From assembly GCA_963662155.1 (NCBI GenBank), contig OY759266.1, forward strand, positions 54,803,510-54,867,509: a DNA stretch of 64,000 bases, in the 5' to 3' direction. Shown piece by piece: positions 1 through 11,336 of the stretch. The number at the start of each line of letters is the position of its first letter. Within the stretch, counting starts at the first letter, position 1. The position numbers and the translations under genes were made by a program. This DNA comes from Lamellibrachia columna (Eukaryota; Annelida; Polychaeta; Sabellida; Siboglinidae). The notes beneath the pieces are model-generated. The model did not search any database. It was not told the origin of the DNA and was given only the letters and a program-made list of their open reading frames with translations.

Positions 1-430
1 AGTTACCTTCCAAAAAACTAAAAACGTATTTATTCCAAATTGTATTTCCACCACAAATCTTCCGTTGTCCTCGTTCTGATAATGACTTTTGGGCGTCGTT
101 GTTCACAATTATGCTGAATGCGTCTAATACCAAGTGAGGAGCGTTTTCGTTACTCTTTATCAGCATTATAAATATGTACACGAAAGACTGCTGTTCTGAC
201 TCACTGTCACACGATCACCTGACTCGGTTGCAGTAATCAATGTAGCGATTCATGCAAAACACGATTGACAAGGGACACAGTTGTTTATACAGCTCGGCAG
301 CTATGAGTCTATACATTGAACAGGTGCGCTGCAAACAATGGATGTATATTGCCTCCCTATTAGTATTGTCAACTTAACATTTTCGAAAATCCAGGAAATA
401 CACACCCACACACGCGCGCGCACACACACA

Positions 431-494
<64 letters not shown>

Positions 495-2047
495 TATATA
501 TTCTCAATCTGCAGTGACACACTGTTTCTCAAGCACACATAACAACATTTTTATAGCATCTGCAATTTGGGGACACACCCTAAAAGGTAGACCATAGCTA
601 GGAACACATCCAGTCCTTTTCTAATGTGTTCCCATTTAAATTTGTAACAAAAGGGTCTGTAGTTTGACCAATGCGCGGCAGAAGGATTGGCACTCATTAT
701 AATGCACCGTTTCCATGCCTGTCGCTACTGATCCAAAATCAGGGCCGAATCGACTAGGCCGAACCATCCGTCGGCGTGGGCCGAACCCGTCATGGGCCGA
801 ACCATCCGGGACCCCTATGTAGAGCATGGCGTCGAGACTTTCGTCGACATGTTCATCGTCCGTCTCGTATTGTGTTTCATCTAGGCCTTGTCCATTTACT
901 GAACGTTGTCGCCCTCAGTTACACTTTGCCATTTGTCGCTGTCTGTTTTGTTTTCTCGCCTGCATTAGTTCCGATGCTAATATTTTGTCTCGTTTTGGAC
1001 CCGACTTGTCGCCCCGTTGTGTCTCGACAGCTCTGCGCATAAACTAAGCTACAATGCCACTGCAGACTTACCTAGTTAGAGGAATGTGCAATCTTCATTT
1101 TCTTCATCGCTTGATTTGATTAATTCAAGCAATACTTTTTAATGCGTCCATCGATCCATGTTAGTGCCTAATGGCCCTCCGGTGCGCTCGACTATAGGCA
1201 CTCTTTCGCGTGCGCGGTTTCCCAGAAATTAGGTCAAGAGGACATGTGACTGCACGTTATGGGCGTATTCTTTTTGACGTTCGCAGAGTCACCGGAAGAG
1301 GAGAATGCGGAGAGGATAAAAAGAATAGACCTCGGAGAGGCTAGCAACCGCCTTGTTATCGCCCATAAACAATGTGGACGCAGGATGAGTAGCGGAGAGT
1401 TTCCGGTCACGTGACTTTAAACACAGCTTAGCACAAAGATTGATAAGTGGCATTTGTACACAATATGAAATTAAGTGTGTATTTTTCTGTTTGCTTTGTA
1501 CACGTGATAACGCAATGATGTATATCGTCGCTGAAGAAAAAAACCGCTAACAAACATTTTGACATCTGAAAACGTGCTTTTGTGATAAAAGGAAGACTGA
1601 GAGGTCCTATTGATCTGTACATCAAATATGCTGGTACTTGTATAATGTCATCACGTTATGTAAATTAACTACTGTGCTTGGGCATATCCGCACACGTAGA
1701 TATAAAATGTCAAACTGAGGTTAATCCACCCTTACGGGCCCACTTAATTTAGCCTCCTTTCCCCTACATTACGTTATTAAATGTGATATGACTAATTTGG
1801 ACCGAAAACAGAATATACAAATAACTGACAACAACTTGCATGGGCGATGCATTCTATCCATCGCACAGCAGTAATCATAACAACATCCTTTTTTATCATA
1901 ATAGTAGAATCAGGGAATAATTAAATATAGCAAAAGCAATGAAGGAGACATTTCCGAAAAATCAACTGAAGATAATAATAATAATAATAAAGGAATATTT
2001 AGCAAAAGTAGATTGGAAATACCTGTATGATGAAGAATCAGATGGGA
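1..2047. other. Intergenic, no gene recognised
   Basis: I see no recognisable protein family here. The short open frames carry no known motif, and the two overlapping ones near 776-1047 are shared only by a locally GC-richer stretch. A CA/CG-rich microsatellite lies inside and is listed separately. The segment at about 740-810 repeats the words GGCCGAACC and CCATCC a few times, which suggests a degenerate repeat and not a gene. Confidence 0.4.
400..492. repeat. (CA)n/(CGCA)n microsatellite
   Basis: A compound dinucleotide and tetranucleotide tract: CACA, then CGCG, then CGCA repeats, then CACA again. It gives the Cys/Val-rich open frame on the minus strand, which is not a gene. Confidence 0.9.
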
Positions 2048-2241
<194 letters not shown>

Positions 2242-2599
2242 GACAACAACAGTATTCGTTGTCGATTGTTCACGATGGTCACTGAACTGAACCTATAGTT
2301 TCAACTGTCTATAAATTTTACGTTTTTAACGTGCCAGTTTTCGTTGGGTAACATATTATGTATGCCGATAAAAGAATAAATTGAAGGCATATGACAGAAA
2401 CATTGGTATAAATGTATATAACAATTATTAAGGGATAATCAAGCAGAACTTTATTACATAAGCGAGCAAAGACGAAGCGAGCAGAGTCACCGGATGATAT
2501 AACGTTATCGTAGTGTATTGTTCTAGTGCGCCAACGTAATAATCACCATGGCAACATATTTTTACAATCAAACGTTAATCACCGACAGCGTCAGAGAGA

Positions 2600-3235
2600 A
2601 TGTTCCCTCGCGCCAACGCCAAAGTTCCCAGCGGGCATTCAATATTCAAAGTGACGCTTTCTCGGCGGACGTAGAATGTTCAACGGCCTCAACGCCAAGT
2701 ATCGCGGCGTGATCTTCGCCTCGATCGGCGTCGACTGGGTTTCGTCCGGAGTCCGAGAGCGTTCGTCCACGTCCGCGACAGATGTTTCTTACGAACGAGC
2801 GACGCGATCGACGTCGACGTCGGACGTTTTGTGACGTTCGCCAGTTCGTACGAGACCGTTCATCTGCATCTACGATAGATGATTTTCGCCTCGATAGGTG
2901 TCGATTGCGTAACGTCCACCGTCTCAAGTCTCAAGTAGTTATACTCCAAACAGCCCAATCTTGAGCTAACGCAGTGTTTGGATCAACGGCTTTTAGTGTC
3001 TCTTCCGAAAGACACGGGCAAAGTGGGGTGAACGAAATTGCCCAAGCTTCGAAACGGCGGAGGTGGAATCGAACCACCGTCCTCTCGATCGACAGGCGGG
3101 TGCTCTAGCGTTCACCCACGGCCACGGTATAGACGTGTCCGATGACGTTCACCTCGGTCGGCGTTGATGATGGATGTTTCTAGTGACGTTCGCCCGTGTC
3201 GGTGTTAACGTTGCTGGTGACATTTGCCGATCAGT
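2600..3235. repeat. CpG-rich degenerate repeat tract
   Basis: The words TTCGCCTCGAT, GGCGTCGA and GACGTTCGCC recur in diverged form at about 2712, 2885, 3149 and 3188, giving an unusually CpG-rich block between AT-rich flanks. A tRNA-derived SINE on the minus strand (about 2917-3130) sits inside it and splits the repeat. No gene family is recognised in any frame. Confidence 0.5.
2917..3130 (-). mobile_element. tRNA-derived SINE, family A, copy 1
   Basis: Read on the minus strand, this starts with a tRNA-like head: an A-box-like stretch ending GCTAGAGCACCCGCC and a perfect B box GGTTCGATTCC. A body follows containing TTCGTTCACCCCACTTTGCC and a 3' part ending near CTTGAGACTTGAGA. The same roughly 210-bp sequence recurs on the plus strand at 11127-11336 with few differences. 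The shared head-plus-body layout identifies a Pol III-type SINE and not a functional tRNA gene. Confidence 0.8.
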
Positions 3236-3774
3236 AGATCTTGATCGCTCGCTCGCGGTTGGAATCTTCCCAAACACGAACTAGGCACTGAACAGATTTA
3301 ATATTACCAAACGTAAAGTAATAGATAATAATGAATAAAAATAAAATCAGCAACATGTCGTCACGTCCACAGCAGTCGTCGTCTGGATAAATCATAAACG
3401 CTCGGTAACACCGTACACGTGTGCATCTCCCCGGAGGTTCCCCGGTCCCCCGGGACAACTCCTCGTCACAAAACTCAAAATGACAAAGAAATAAAAGTGA
3501 ACCTTACTACCAACACGTCGTGTCGTCGGCAGCCGTAACAGCGATCGGTCAAACCGGAAGCACGCGTGAGACACCTGAAATGAAAAATCATCGAAGATTG
3601 GCCAATTACCTTTTAAATAACTTTACCGGTTTTCTGGGCTACATCTCAATAAGACTAATATCATCATCTTGAACACACGCAGTACTGCATATAGGCATGT
3701 GCTTACCCGGTTTCTTACAAACTGTGGATGGCTGTGTTATGCTTACCTCGGAGTAGTGAGCGTCCCTCCCGACC
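3236..3774. other. Intergenic, nothing recognised
   Basis: No coding family, RNA gene or repeat is recognised between the CpG-rich tract and the foldback element. The short open frames on the minus strand have no motif. Confidence 0.4.
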
Positions 3775-4553
3775 ACGGGCAACTGAATCAACTTGGGCCA
3801 TTATAACTAATATATACTAAAGGGTATGCAACATGGAATGACACCACTCGCCTTTCAACATCCGTATCTGAGCTTTGCAATGCATAATCCGATTACTACG
3901 ATCATACACACATGTCCAAATGAATAAACTTTCACTATACCTACTTTTGATTACACATATGTCTGTATTTCTTAACGAAAATATATATTTTAACGACTGC
4001 GCGCAGAAAAGTACATACGACGAAATGTCATCACGTGAGAACGCAGACGAAAGTGAGGTGCAACACACGTTACGGAAATAGTCGACCCAACAAAGAGACA
4101 GCAGCGTCTCTGTCTGACAGCTTCTACGTGCGGTTATATTTTTGATCTATCAATGAAGACGTCGGAAGACATAACCTTTTGGTAATTCATATATAACCGC
4201 ACGTAGAAGCTGTCAGACAGAGACGCTGCTGTCTCTTTGTTGGGTCGACTATTTCCGTAACGTGTGTTGCACCTCACTTTCGTCTGCGTTCTCACGTGAT
4301 GACATTTCGTCGTATGTACTTTTCTGCGCGCAGTCGTTAAAATATATATTTTCGTTAAGAAATACAGACATGTGTAATCAAAAGTAGGTATAGTGAAAGT
4401 TTATTCATTTGGACATGTGTGTATGATCGTAGTAATCGGATTATGCATTGCAAAGCTCAGATACGGATGTTGAAAGGCGAGTGGTGTAATTCCATGTTGC
4501 ATATCCTTTAGTATATATTAGTTATAAAGGCCCAAGTTGATTCAGTTGCCCGT
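3775..4553. mobile_element. Foldback (long inverted repeat) element
   Basis: The arm at 3775-4139 is the reverse complement of the arm at about 4191-4553 over roughly 365 bp, with only a handful of substitutions and a 2-bp indel. A loop of about 50 bp separates them. The arms meet at CGGTTATAT / ATATAACCG and end outside at GGGCAACTG / CAGTTGCCC. Nothing inside encodes a recognisable protein. This is the form of a non-autonomous foldback transposon or a recent inverted duplication; the near identity of the arms argues for a recent origin. No clear target-site duplication was found. Confidence 0.85.
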
Positions 4554-5815
4554 GCTCCCGACGGATAGTCTTGACTGTAGGACGCCCACAACCGTGCAGT
4601 TCCTTCACGCGTCACTTCCGGTAGCCGTGTGATCATATGTTGCGTCTGAAGACGACGTGATAATGTTTCCGCTCAGACTCAGTGCCTAGTCGCGAATGAG
4701 ACGTTCCGCCGACCCCAGGAACCATTGCACCGTTTGCGCTGTGAACCCGTAGAAAGATACAGCTTCAGTTTGTCTTCACTTCACGTAGAGTTCGACATCA
4801 TCGCGCGGGTTATGTCATCCAATCCATGACTTGAAATTATCCCCGAGATTGTCCACCCTTCGTTGTGACGTATGCCAACAACTGATCAACAACAAAAAAT
4901 AATAAGATGTATTCTCTAACATTATTCAAATGTGTATCCTGTAGGAGATATATCACAATTTATAAGTATACCTTGTTGTGGTATATTATTATAAACACAA
5001 TATCAGTAATAGTAAAACTTCCATAGCCTAGCATGGCGCCTAAATCCTCACGGACCCGAGCTCACATGTATAAATCGTTAAGCGTACTATGACTACTACT
5101 ACTTCTTTCTATATTCCGCGTAGCCTCAACGTGCTGAGCATGCAGGCGGGTCGGTAGGCGAACACAAAAAATGCAGTGCAAATACTCGTCACATATTTAG
5201 GTCAGAAGAACATATAATGTTACTTACCAATTAAAATGTTGATCCATCGTGAGTAATGTCCACAGATCCGTGATTTTGGACTCCGTTAGACGATAACGCA
5301 TCAAGACGCTTTCGAACTTTCCTGTTCGCAGCCTGTTCAAAACGCATCCCCTTTGCTAGAAATCTAGCTTGTAAATGATTGCTAACAGTTACCATGCCGT
5401 GACGTAACGATATCGGCTCATTTCATTGGCCATATGTTTGATTTACGTCAAAGAACAATTGACGTTCGAAATTCATAGAAACCGTTTGCCGATTAAAACG
5501 TTGCTCTCTAACGTACGCACGCACGCAAAACGTCGCAAACAAACGCCCAGAGTTCCCGCGCGTTTGTTCTGCAACTCCGCGAAGCACAGTTTGCTACAAG
5601 CTGCACATTACTGTTATTCTTGGCTTTAGAATTAATCCCAAAGGTCATGGTTTAGTTTACGCATAGCCTGATTAAGACCATCCTCGGAAAATATACCATG
5701 GAATTACATGATATACCATAGTATTTTGTGATATTAAATGATATCACCTATCAGATTATCTACAGTCTGCACATAAACGATTCCACTTTACTGAAACGGC
5801 TCTTCTCAAGATACA
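4554..5815. other. Intergenic, nothing recognised
   Basis: No coding family or RNA gene is recognised. Short CGCACGCAC-type words occur near 5515. The only open frame of note (5426-5629) has no motif. Confidence 0.4.
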
Positions 5816-6056
5816 GAATTATATAATTGACAACATGGACAATAGCAAGGTAACAGCAGTAACTTTACTAAATCTCTCAGCTGCTTCCAATACGAGTGAT
5901 CATTCAATCCTTTTACAACGCCTTCGTAGACATTGTGGCATTTCTGGCAAAGCCAAAACATTAACATATCTGGCACACTATCTTGCCCACAACACCTTCC
6001 ATTAGGAGTCCCGCAAGGATCCGTCCTTGGCCCTGTTCTGTTTAGCCAAGTCATAT
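5816..6056 (+). pseudogene. Reverse transcriptase fragment (non-LTR retrotransposon)
   Basis: Two short plus-strand segments in different frames read as reverse transcriptase. The first resembles the palm segment (LLNLSAASNTSDHSILLQRL, where intact elements have LLDLSAAFDTxDHxILLxRL). The second is [14 protein letters not shown], the conserved block before the catalytic FADD/YADD box. The catalytic first Asp is changed in the visible frame, the frames are not joined, and the fragment stops abruptly where the CCATGG-rich element starts at 6057. It is a short, dead piece of a LINE of the jockey/CR1/L2 type. Confidence 0.75.
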
Positions 6057-6297
6057 CCCTTATGAAAACATACCATGGAATTACATGGTATACCATATTA
6101 CATGGTATTACATGGTAAACCACGACACACCATAACATTACATGGTAAACTGTGGTAGACCATGCTTTTTTATATATAGTATATGGTAAATGTATGGTAT
6201 ACCATGGCTTACCTGTTTCAAAGCACCATGATATTTTACCATGGTTTCCCTGTTTCAAAACATCATCGTATTTAGGATGGTATATTTTCATAAGGGT
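6057..6297. mobile_element. MITE-like element with CCATGG-rich interior, copy 1
   Basis: The left end reads CCCTTATGAAAACATACCAT and the right end is close to its reverse complement, ATGGTATATTTTCATAAGGG. The interior is packed with TACCATGG, ACATGGTA and GTATACCATGG words, so it can fold on itself at many points. It directly abuts the reverse transcriptase fragment, which suggests insertion into that sequence. There is no coding capacity. A second, related copy lies at about 6498-6682. Confidence 0.6.
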
Positions 6298-6497
6298 ACT
6301 TACCCGGCTATAGGCCTGGCTATTTTGTTAAATGTTGATGGCCATCACACATTTAAGCGAGATGCAAGTTTGTGATTTTGACTAAAGTTGATCAGAATGT
6401 CATTTACACGATGGCAGTGATTGTGAGAAAGTTTAAGAATTTTTGTTGGTTCAGTTTTCTTTTAACCAGACAAAATGTTAACATGGCTGTAGTAGTA

Positions 6498-6682
6498 CCT
6501 TTTGAAAATATACTACGGTATACCATGGTATTTCGTTATATCACATGGTGTTACATGGTAAACCATGATGTTACATGGTAACCTGTGGTATACCATAGTT
6601 TCCATGGCATACCATGGCATTCACCATGGCTTACCTGTTTCAAAACACCATGGCATTTACCATGGTATATTTTCATAAGGGA
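6498..6682. mobile_element. MITE-like element with CCATGG-rich interior, copy 2
   Basis: This has the same word content as the element at 6057-6297. The right end is nearly identical (CTTACCTGTTTCAAAACACC, then CCATGGTATATTTTCATAAG). The left end is less well preserved: TTTTGAAAATATACTACGGT. It is probably a diverged or partly truncated sister copy. Confidence 0.5.
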
Positions 6683-7266
6683 ATATAACTGCATTTAATA
6701 ACTGCATTTTATTTCAGAAATATCCGTATCCGGCTGTAAGTGCTGATTTCTGCCATATAATTTAATATATCTTATAATTTGTGTACTTTAATATACTTTA
6801 TTTCATAAGAAATACATTGGAAATGTTTGTTTTCAATAACACATACATTGGAATATGTCTTCTAATTAGCCATAAAAACACAGTAGGCGAAATGAGCATA
6901 ACTCAAGTATTCACCAACATCTATAAATAGTTATAGGTTTTTCAGTAAATGTTTAAATTGTGACAAATGATTGAAGGAATTTAACCACTCTTACTATTTT
7001 GTAAAAGAATTGGTCTGTGCCTTATTTTTCCACTGGGCTTTTCCCTTTAGGTTTATCACTTCTAACTTTTTTTGTATAATAAAAGGTGCCGAAATGCAAA
7101 TGAAATTGCTAGTACATGTAGTGTCATGAGTTTCACACTTCACATAGCAAATCTATATTCAGATCACCACACCAAGATATTGTTTTAATAGATGTGGCAT
7201 CACCCAAAAATTGTTTGGCAAAAGTCTAAATTCTGCACACGATTTATAAAAAGTCTCTCGTAGGTT
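6683..7266. other. AT-rich intergenic, nothing recognised
   Basis: AT-rich sequence with no recognisable coding family, RNA gene or repeat. Confidence 0.4.
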
Positions 7267-7468
7267 ACATTTTACCATATATTATTTTACATTTTACCAT
7301 ATATTATTTTACATTTTACCATATATTATTTTACATTTTACCATATATTATTTTACATTTTACCATATATTATTTTACATGTTACCATATATTATTTTAC
7401 ATTTTACCATATATTATTTTACATTTTACCATATATTATTTTACATTTTACCATATATTATTTTACAT
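7267..7468. repeat. 22-bp minisatellite, about 9 copies
   Basis: The unit ATTTTACCATATATTATTTT plus AC is repeated head to tail about nine times. Copies are almost identical, with one T-to-G change near 7381. The near identity points to recent expansion. Confidence 0.9.
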
Positions 7469-8181
7469 TCAGCATAAACAATACCCTATCTATATCAAGA
7501 AATACTGTAGTCATAATGTAAACGGGAACTACAGCAAGCATATCATAAATGCTAAAGACTGTTTATCATCCATGGTAACAATCTGCATTACTAACTGAAC
7601 TATTGCAAATGGTTAGTAAAATAGCAAAATGCCTAGTTGATTCACAATTTGGAATTCCATTTGGTTAACACTTCGGTGCTCTTCTATTACCTGTCTATCA
7701 AATCAGAGAGCACTGATGAGAGAGCTGTCAATCAAACTAAGAGGAGTGGGTTAGAGTCTTGTACACAGATAATTTATCATAAAAGTCCGGGGGCGGATGC
7801 ACGGTTTAGAAAAAAGGGGGTCCAAAGTAATGTATGAAGCGCCGAATGCGCGAAACGAGGCGCGATCGCCTCGGGGTGTGGGTGTGGAGGTATATCCCCC
7901 TTCCCACCCTTTCGGCGTTTTTTTACACAAAACCCTTGAAATGGTATAATTTGGGACACTCACAATCTGGTTTTAAGCGAGTTAGGGCCTAATGTAATCA
8001 ACCCAAAATTCAGACATGCGACATCGTACGAATTTACCGTATACAATGCGGATTTTTGGGAGGAATACGGGCTTCGGCCGTGTCCCGTTTTAATACGGAT
8101 TTGCTGAAAATACAAAAATCGTGATAAAGTAGTCCTATGTATGTTGTTGTATTCGTCACATAAGTAGGGATAAGTTCGAAG
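7469..8181. other. Intergenic with a G/C-rich patch
   Basis: No gene is recognised. A G-run and CpG-rich patch at about 7783-7915 (GGGGGCGGATGC, then AAAAAAGGGGGTCC) looks like the terminal part of a dispersed repeat. A related word set in opposite orientation occurs at 12935-12975. Confidence 0.35.
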
Positions 8182-8501
8182 GTCAAATTTACAGTAGACG
8201 AGGTGCAACTACTTTTGAGTCCAGAGTTTCGGCAAAACGCAGCGGATTTTGTTTCATTTACACGTGTAGGTAGGCCTATTCCAACGAACAAAATGCGGTG
8301 TGTCTGAAAATGTCCAAACGAAAAGACAACATTAAACATCTGTCATGTGCCATTTATTGGAATATTGACTAAAACAACTGTTGTAATGCAAATGTTTAAT
8401 AAAACAAATCGAGTATGCTACAATTGACTAAAACAACACATAATCGCCTTAACCCTGTATAGGCATTATTGTAAACTGCAGGCACGGTAGTGTAGTAATA
8501 G

Positions 8502-8502
<1 letters not shown>

Positions 8503-8571
<69 letters not shown>
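8503..8571. repeat. (TA)n microsatellite
   Basis: A pure AT dinucleotide tract inside duplication copy 1. Its counterpart in copy 2 (9122-9213) is about 20 bp longer. Confidence 0.95.
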
Positions 8572-8574
<3 letters not shown>

Positions 8575-9119
8575 CACGACAGTGTGTACAATTCAATTAT
8601 TACTGAAGTATTTTGCACACAAAAAGACAAACATGTCTTTGACTAAAAAAGTGCGGCACGCATTCTCTACACTTTTCAGCACGTCCTTTGCCAATAAAAC
8701 TGTGTTTAATAGTTTCTCATCCAGCCCCCTTCTGATAGTGATTCTAAATGATATATTAAAAGTAGTTAGGTTTCGTATTACAGAAAGTCGTGGCACCAAG
8801 TTTCTGTCAAATTTACAGTAGACGAGGTGCAACTACTTTTGAGTCCAGAGTTTCGGCAAAACGCAGCGGATTTTGTTTCATTTACACGTGTAGGTAGGCC
8901 TATTCCAACGAACAAAATGCGGTGTGTCTGAAAATGTCCAAACGAAAAGACAACATTAAACATCTGTCATGTGCCATTTATTGGAATATTGACTAAAACA
9001 ACTGTTGCAATGCAAATGTTTAATAAAACAAATCGAGTATGCTACAATTGACTAAAACAACACATAATCGCCTTAACCCTGTATAGGCATTATTGTAAAC
9101 TGCAGGCACGGTAGTGTAG

Positions 9120-9121
<2 letters not shown>

Positions 9122-9213
<92 letters not shown>
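9122..9213. repeat. (TA)n microsatellite
   Basis: A pure AT dinucleotide tract in duplication copy 2, longer than the tract in copy 1. Slippage is the main difference between the two copies. Confidence 0.95.
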
Positions 9214-9216
<3 letters not shown>

Positions 9217-9779
9217 CACGACAGTGTGTACAATTCAATTATTACTGAAGTATTTTTGCACACAAAAAGACTAACATGTCTTTGACTAAAAAAGTGCGGC
9301 ACGCATTCTCTACACTTTTCAGCACGTCCTTTGCCAATAAAACTGTGTTTAATAGTTTCTCATCCAGCCCCCTTCTGATAGTGATTCTAAATGATATATT
9401 AAAAGTAGTTAGGTTTCGTATTACAGAAAGTCGTGGCACCAAGTTTGAACTGAGACAAGGTGTAATTGAAACTTTAGACATATATGAACCAATAGATTGC
9501 CCTCTCAAGAGAGCTTACCCAAACTGTTGTATTTTAAACTACTCTGTATAAAGCGTACCATTCGATTTATGATCTGAATTTGAATTGGGAGACATTCTAC
9601 TAAAAGTAGTAGTAGTACCATATAATAACAGTGAGTGCAAACTGGTAGAATAAAACGTTTCCTGTTACCTTTGCGCCAAGTAAATTAAAACGCGTCATAG
9701 AAATGCACACACACCATAGAAAGAGGAACAGGATCACATAATCGACGTTGTGTACTTATATTCAAAACCCAAAAATGTA

Positions 9780-10040
9780 AATGTAGTGATTAGCACATCC
9801 GCCTTTCATGCCAAAGTTCTGAATTCAAGACGCAAACCGGACACGGTACATTTGGTTATAAACCTGGCTCTCAACATTGTGGACTGTGTATCCGTCGTAA
9901 CTCAGAGATCACGTTAATGTCGGTCCCTTCTCAATTTGGAACGTTAAAGAACCACTGAGGTCGGCTTGGCGATAAAGTTCTGAAACGGTTAACTAGTTGA
10001 ATGAGGCCTTAAAAGACCATAACATTCTAACCATAATATA
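9780..10040 (+). mobile_element. tRNA-derived SINE, family B, copy 1
   Basis: The head reads TAGTGATTAGCACATCCGCC, a tRNA A-box-like start, with a decayed B box (GAATTCAAGA) some 30 bp on. The body includes AACCTGGCTCTCAACATTG, GGACTGTGTATCC and AAAGAACCACTGAGG, and the 3' end reads GAATGAGGCCTT...AGACCATAACAT. A second copy is found in reverse orientation at 53722-54010. Its 3' end abuts the truncated C-terminus of the hAT remnant, so it inserted into or next to that element. Confidence 0.75.
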
Positions 10041-11095
10041 CTTATAAAGACTATAGTCAGAAAGCCGATCTTCCCCCACCCTTTTGCGTAGGTAGGTTTC
10101 GACCCGTCGCAGGCAGGAGAATGATAACATAACAAGAGTGCAACTGATCCTCAACAAGGTGCGGAAGTTCGGGAAGATGTCTTCATCTGCGTACTCGAGA
10201 CATTCAGTTAGGTTAGACGAGGACGATGACTGTGTAGGCTCTGTGGTTCTCCAATGGCGCTGCCATTCCTTCACCTCAGCTAGCAGCGAAGAGACTTTTG
10301 GCATGTCTGACTCCCATAACATCAATCCGTCAACAATATGTACATTTCCCGTCTCTGTAATGATTCCGGGGAGTAGAGCACGAATCTCTATACCCTTCCT
10401 GCTTTCTGGGTTAAATTGATTGTGGAATTCGGCAGACAGGTGGTCACAAAACGGGATTGCTAGAATGTGCAGGTAGTGCTCCGGTGGGGATGTGCTGGGG
10501 GCATTGGCTTTTTGCATCTGCCAGGATAACCGGGGTGTCCTTGGTGCTGAGATAGATGTACCAAGAAGTGCGGCTAAACGTGTAACATCTTTATACCACA
10601 CACTGTACTCCTCTTCTATCTCCTGTCTCGTCGTTATCATTCGTGCCCTGGTTTGGTCGATCATACTGTACGCTTGGTATGTGTCTGAGTCCCTCTTTTG
10701 AAGCTTGGAGGCCACGGGCCTAACATTCTCCAAAACATTCTTGGTGGTGATGAATGCGACGATGGCATGTGACGAAGTGAGACTGGTTATGATCTTTCAG
10801 GCATTCGATGACTCCATGAATTATAGCTTCCCCCGTTGCTCTCTCAAGGTATATAAAATAAAAAAGAACTCTTTGACTTTAGAGTCAGCCAGCATCCTCA
10901 AGCACACTGACAGAATCTGGTTACCATGTGGATCTGTGACCTCATCTGCCATGATGGAAAAGAAGGCATTTTCGTCTTCAATGCATCGTGTATTTTCCTT
11001 TCTAATGTATTCGGCTACTACATCAATTACTTCATTCTGGATGATTATTGATGTATATACTGCGCATTCTTCCTTCCGGTCTCAAGATCTCTTTG
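10040..11095 (-). pseudogene. hAT-family transposase remnant (P52rIPK/TTF-type)
   Basis: Read on the minus strand, three conserved hAT pieces appear in order. First is YTSIIIQNEVIDVVAEYI followed by AFFSIMADEVTD (about 11060-10940), which contains the first catalytic Asp region. Next is ERATGEAIIHGVIECLK in another frame (about 10842-10790). Last is a longer open stretch (10733-10040) with the coiled linker and the C-terminal dimerisation block FPNFRTLLRISCTL...RLSDYSLYKYI. Frame changes, a gap between the second and third pieces and loss of the last residues at the SINE boundary show it is dead. Known relatives are the 52 kDa repressor-like/ZMYM-type hAT proteins of animals. An antisense open frame over the same DNA is a shadow. 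Confidence 0.8.
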
Positions 11096-11126
11096 CTAAT
11101 CATGTATATAAAGCTGGTACTTCTGT

Positions 11127-11336
11127 GGAGAGCGGTGATCTAATGGTTAGAGCACCCGCCTGTCGATCGAGAGGACGGTGGCTCGATTCCACCTCCGCCG
11201 TTTCGAAGCTTGGGCAATTTCGTTCACCCCACTTTGCCCGTGTCTTTCGGAAGAAACACTAAAAGCCGTTGGTCCAAACTCCTGCGTTAGCTCAAGATTG
11301 GGCTGTTTGGAGTATAACTACTTGAGACTTGAGAGT
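11127..11336 (+). mobile_element. tRNA-derived SINE, family A, copy 2
   Basis: The tRNA-like head GATCTAATGGTTAGAGCACC has an A-box match, and GGCTCGATTCC (11180-11190) is the B box. The body is as in the copy at 2917-3130. The element joins the reverse transcriptase remnant downstream without a visible gap, so part of the long open frame starting at 11178 is SINE sequence and not coding. Confidence 0.8.

Larger units (their letters stand above)
8182..9446. repeat. 0.62-kb tandem segmental duplication
   Basis: The block 8182-8805 is repeated at 8806-9446. Both copies start GTCAAATTTACAGTAGACG and end near TCGTGGCACCAAGTTT. They are nearly identical apart from the length of an internal (TA)n tract (8503-8571 in copy 1, 9122-9213 in copy 2) and rare single changes, for example TTGTAATGC versus TTGCAATGC. 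Open frames appear in pairs because of the duplication. None matches a family I know. Confidence 0.9.

Noticed and set aside
636..1047. Overlapping open frames near the left edge
   Set aside because: Neither has a recognisable motif, and their overlap reflects locally higher GC.
11127..11200. Possible functional tRNA gene
   Set aside because: A and B boxes are present, but the same head and a 140-bp body recur elsewhere, so it is a SINE head.
10705..11262. 185-codon plus-strand open frame
   Set aside because: It is antisense to the hAT transposase remnant, whose conserved blocks are on the minus strand, and it runs into a SINE.
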